DNA of 6,580 nt, taken from contig CAZBMJ010000066.1 in NCBI GenBank assembly GCA_964493205.1, positions 1 through 6,580 of the forward strand, given 5' to 3'. This DNA comes from CAZBMJ01 sp964493205. Its GTDB lineage: Bacteria; Myxococcota; UBA727; JABDBI01. A program made the translations under genes and the position numbers. The notes beneath the pieces are model-generated. The model was not told where the DNA came from. It saw nothing but the letters and a program-made list of their open reading frames with translations, and ran no database searches. Below are positions 4,533 to 6,580 of this stretch, in pieces (position 1 is the stretch's first letter; every line of letters begins with the position of its first letter).

Positions 4533-5984
4533 ATGCAAAACAACAAAATTAGAGTAAGAATTGCTCCATCACCCACCGGAGATCCACACATAGGAACCGC
4601 CTATATGGCGTTGTTTAACTATGCTTTTGCTAAAAAAAATCATGGCGAATTCATAATTAGGATTGAAGATACAGACCAAAATCGTTTTAAAAAAACTAGT
4701 GAACAAGATATTATGGATTCACTTAAATGGTTGGGCTTAACTTGGGCAGAAGGACCTGATATAGGTGGCGATTACGGACCTTACAGACAAAGCGAGCGCC
4801 TAGATATTTATAAAAAATATGCTGAACAACTAAAAAATGCTAACAAAGCATATATTTGTGTTTGCTCCAGCGAAAGACTAGATGAGCTAAGAAAAAAACA
4901 ACAATTATTAAAACAACCAACACGTTATGATGGTCGATGCCGAAATCTAAGCCCAGAAGAACTAGATAATGCTCTAAAAAGCAATACCAAACATGTTTTA
5001 AGACTAAAAACACCCACCCAAGGTGATATAGAAATGTTTGATCTATTGCGCGGTAAAATTACTATTGCAGCCAGCGAAATAGATGATCAGGTTTTAGTAA
5101 AAAGTGACGGATTTCCTACTTATCACCTAGCATCAGTTATTGATGATCATGAAATGGCCATAACTCATGTAATTAGAGGCGAAGAATGGATTTCTTCACT
5201 ACCCAAACATGTTTTATTGTTTGAAGCTTTAGGCTTTGAACTACCTACTTATTGCCATTTACCACTTTTAAGAAATGCTGATAAAAGCAAGGTTTCTAAA
5301 AGAAAAAACCCTGTTTCTATAAAGTATTTTCGTCAAGCAGGATTTTTGCCCCAAACTATGCTTAACTTTTTAGGCTTAATGGCCTATTCACTGCCCAATG
5401 GCGAAGAAATTTTTTCTTTGGAAGATTTTGTTAAAGATTTTGACTTACAAAGAATTTCTTTAGGGGGCCCTGTTTTTGATGTTAAAAAGCTTACTTGGCT
5501 TAATGGAAAATATTTACGAGAAAAGCTTACTAATCCAGAAATAGTAGATTATTTACAAAAGCAGTTATTTTCTAAGGATTACTTAGAAAAAATTGTTGCA
5601 CTGGTAAAAGAACGCATGGATAAATCAGAAGATTTTATTGAAAATGCTGACTTTTTCTTTAGTGGTTTAGTTAATCCTGAGCTTAACAATTGTTTAATTA
5701 CTGGCCATACTCATGAAGCTTGTGCAATTTTAGTGGAAGAAATACTAGAATCTTTAGAAAACTTGGAAGATTTTAGCAGCGAAAATGTTAATAATTTGCT
5801 CAAAGAATTTTGTGCTAAGCACTCTCTTAAACCAAAAGATGTGTTTATGCCCCTAAGATTAATGATTTGTGGCAAAAGTGCTTCACCACCATTGTTTGAA
5901 ACCATGGCTGTGCTAGGTAAAGAACGCATTCGAACACGTTTAAGATGCGCAATAGAAAAATTTAAACAATTTAAAGGAAATTAA
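4533..5984 (+). CDS. gltX: Glutamyl-tRNA synthetase, 483 aa
   Basis: It charges tRNA-Glu with glutamate using ATP, in the cytoplasm; in some bacteria this class of enzyme also charges tRNA-Gln. Seen: a class I synthetase with RIAPSPTGDPHIGTA at residues 9-23 (the HIGH-type motif is HIGT, 19-22), FIIRIEDTDQNR at 40-51, GPYRQSER at 82-89, the catalytic-core segment QVLVKSDGFPTYH at 186-198, RGEEW at 215-219, and a KMSKS-type signature KVSKR at 253-257. The C-terminal anticodon-binding half is complete and ends with LGKERIRTRL. A length of 483 aa is normal. The zinc-type positions Cys109, Cys111 and Cys136 are present, but the usual fourth ligand His is Asn138. The start at 4533 gives the expected short N-terminus. 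It is followed after 3 nt by ndk, so the two are co-transcribed. Identification is secure; discriminating versus non-discriminating specificity cannot be told. Confidence 0.98.
   Translation: MQNNKIRVRIAPSPTGDPHIGTAYMALFNYAFAKKNHGEFIIRIEDTDQNRFKKTSEQDIMDSLKWLGLTWAEGPDIGGDYGPYRQSERLDIYKKYAEQLKNANKAYICVCSSERLDELRKKQQLLKQPTRYDGRCRNLSPEELDNALKSNTKHVLRLKTPTQGDIEMFDLLRGKITIAASEIDDQVLVKSDGFPTYHLASVIDDHEMAITHVIRGEEWISSLPKHVLLFEALGFELPTYCHLPLLRNADKSKVSKRKNPVSIKYFRQAGFLPQTMLNFLGLMAYSLPNGEEIFSLEDFVKDFDLQRISLGGPVFDVKKLTWLNGKYLREKLTNPEIVDYLQKQLFSKDYLEKIVALVKERMDKSEDFIENADFFFSGLVNPELNNCLITGHTHEACAILVEEILESLENLEDFSSENVNNLLKEFCAKHSLKPKDVFMPLRLMICGKSASPPLFETMAVLGKERIRTRLRCAIEKFKQFKGN
5973..5980 (+). promoter_or_regulatory. 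Shine-Dalgarno site of ndk inside the gltX end
   Basis: AAAGGAAA overlaps the last codons of gltX and lies 7 nt before the ndk ATG at 5988. Its position inside gltX, together with the 3-nt gap between the genes, supports an operon with possible translational coupling. Confidence 0.7.
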
Positions 5985-5987
5985 TAT

Positions 5988-6413
5988 ATGTCTAAGGAAA
6001 GAACACTGTCTATTATTAAACCAGATGGCGTTAGAAGAAATTTGGTAGGTAAAATTATCAATAAATTTGAAGAAGCAGGCTTAAGCATTGTTGCTAGCAA
6101 AATGAAAAACTTAAGCAAACATGAAGCTTGTGGATTTTATGCTGTACACAAAGACAGACCTTTTTTTGGTGAATTAACAGAATACATGTGTTCTGGCCCC
6201 GTTTTATTAATGGTGTTAGAAGGCGAAAATGCTATTTTGAAAAACCGTGAAATTATGGGTGCCACTAATCCTAAAGATGCTAAAGAAGGAACTATTAGAA
6301 ACCTCTTTGCACTATCAATTGGTGAAAACACTGTTCATGGATCTGACGCACTTGATACAGCTCAATTCGAAATTGGTTGGTTCTTTGCTCAATCAGATGT
6401 TATTAGTAAATAA
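5988..6413 (+). CDS. ndk: Nucleoside diphosphate kinase, 141 aa
   Basis: It transfers the gamma-phosphate from NTPs to NDPs through a phosphohistidine intermediate, balancing cytoplasmic (d)NTP pools. Seen: the full-length family fold in 141 aa, typical of bacterial Ndk. The active-site set is complete: Lys11 in IIKPDG, Tyr51, Phe59, Arg87 in KNRE, Thr93 in GATNP, Arg104, Asn114 and the catalytic His117 in NTVHGSD. The start at 5988 is supported by AAAGGAAA 7 nt upstream and by the standard N-terminus MSKERTLSIIKP. It lies 3 nt after gltX and before a strong terminator, so it is the last gene of a two-gene operon. No unusual residues were noticed. Confidence 0.98.
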   Translation: MSKERTLSIIKPDGVRRNLVGKIINKFEEAGLSIVASKMKNLSKHEACGFYAVHKDRPFFGELTEYMCSGPVLLMVLEGENAILKNREIMGATNPKDAKEGTIRNLFALSIGENTVHGSDALDTAQFEIGWFFAQSDVISK

Positions 6414-6434
6414 ATTCAATACTTAAAATATTTT

Positions 6435-6472
6435 AACGGCTTAATTTTATATAAAATTAAGCCGTTTTTTTT
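6435..6472 (+). terminator. Intrinsic terminator of the gltX-ndk operon
   Basis: 6435-6450 and 6451-6466 are perfect inverted repeats (AACGGCTTAATTTTAT and its complement), a near loop-free 16-bp palindrome. The GC-rich base of the stem is followed by eight T at 6465-6472. It starts 21 bp after the ndk stop and is the strongest terminator in the window. From 6473 to the end I see no gene or site. Confidence 0.93.
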
Positions 6473-6580
6473 ATGAAATATTACGTCAAATGAAATTTTA
6501 GAAGTACTAATCCCCGACTCTATTTGTGATATAGCTACGCTCTCATAAAAAAGTTATAGAAGATAATATTTAAAAATATT

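Noticed and set aside
5711..5929. Minus-strand open frame inside gltX
   Set aside because: It lies wholly within a well-conserved part of gltX, with no ribosome site or recognisable protein feature.
6137..6331. Minus-strand open frame inside ndk
   Set aside because: It lies wholly within ndk, across the conserved active-site region. It is a chance antisense frame.
6473..6580. Possible start of a further gene after the ndk terminator
   Set aside because: The ATG at 6473 opens only six codons before a stop, and no other frame shows a start with a ribosome site. Nothing can be supported here.

Overview
The window is AT-rich bacterial DNA. Two N-terminal Sec signal peptides, one lipoprotein signal and Shine-Dalgarno sites ahead of most starts point to a bacterium with an exported, probably Gram-negative, envelope. 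GltX and Ndk are both clearly bacterial. GltX has the GDPHIGTA / SKRKNP form that I associate with Pseudomonas-like and chlamydia-like enzymes. From sequence alone I cannot assign a phylum.

Layout: positions 1-2929 (minus strand) hold the first 976 codons of a very large lipoprotein whose C-terminus lies beyond the left edge. After a lipobox and an acidic/proline-rich linker, it is an uninterrupted ladder of 39 complete thrombospondin type 3 (TSP3) calcium-binding modules plus part of a 40th. The modules are arranged as a higher-order repeat: an 8-module superunit of 176 aa (528 bp), with shortened 3-module versions of about 65 aa (195 bp). Two further minus-strand genes follow upstream, at 3160-3675 and 3913-4284. 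They encode small secreted proteins, each with a signal peptide, an acidic spacer and a Gly/Tyr/Arg-rich low-complexity tail. Each has its own Shine-Dalgarno site and is followed by its own terminator-like hairpin. At 4285-4532 there is a divergent intergenic region with a 20-bp perfect palindrome and a good sigma70-type promoter. That promoter drives the plus-strand pair gltX (4533-5984) and ndk (5988-6413), closed by a strong intrinsic terminator at 6435-6472. The last ~100 bases show nothing I can support.

Functionally the window splits in two. The right half is a housekeeping operon (glutamyl-tRNA synthetase and nucleoside diphosphate kinase). The left half is a cluster of exported repeat or low-complexity proteins that may belong to the cell envelope or surface. 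The most notable object is the TSP3 lipoprotein. Its nested repeats, the recurrent 333-bp size difference between superunits, and near-identical copies at the distal end suggest that the array grows and shrinks by recombination.
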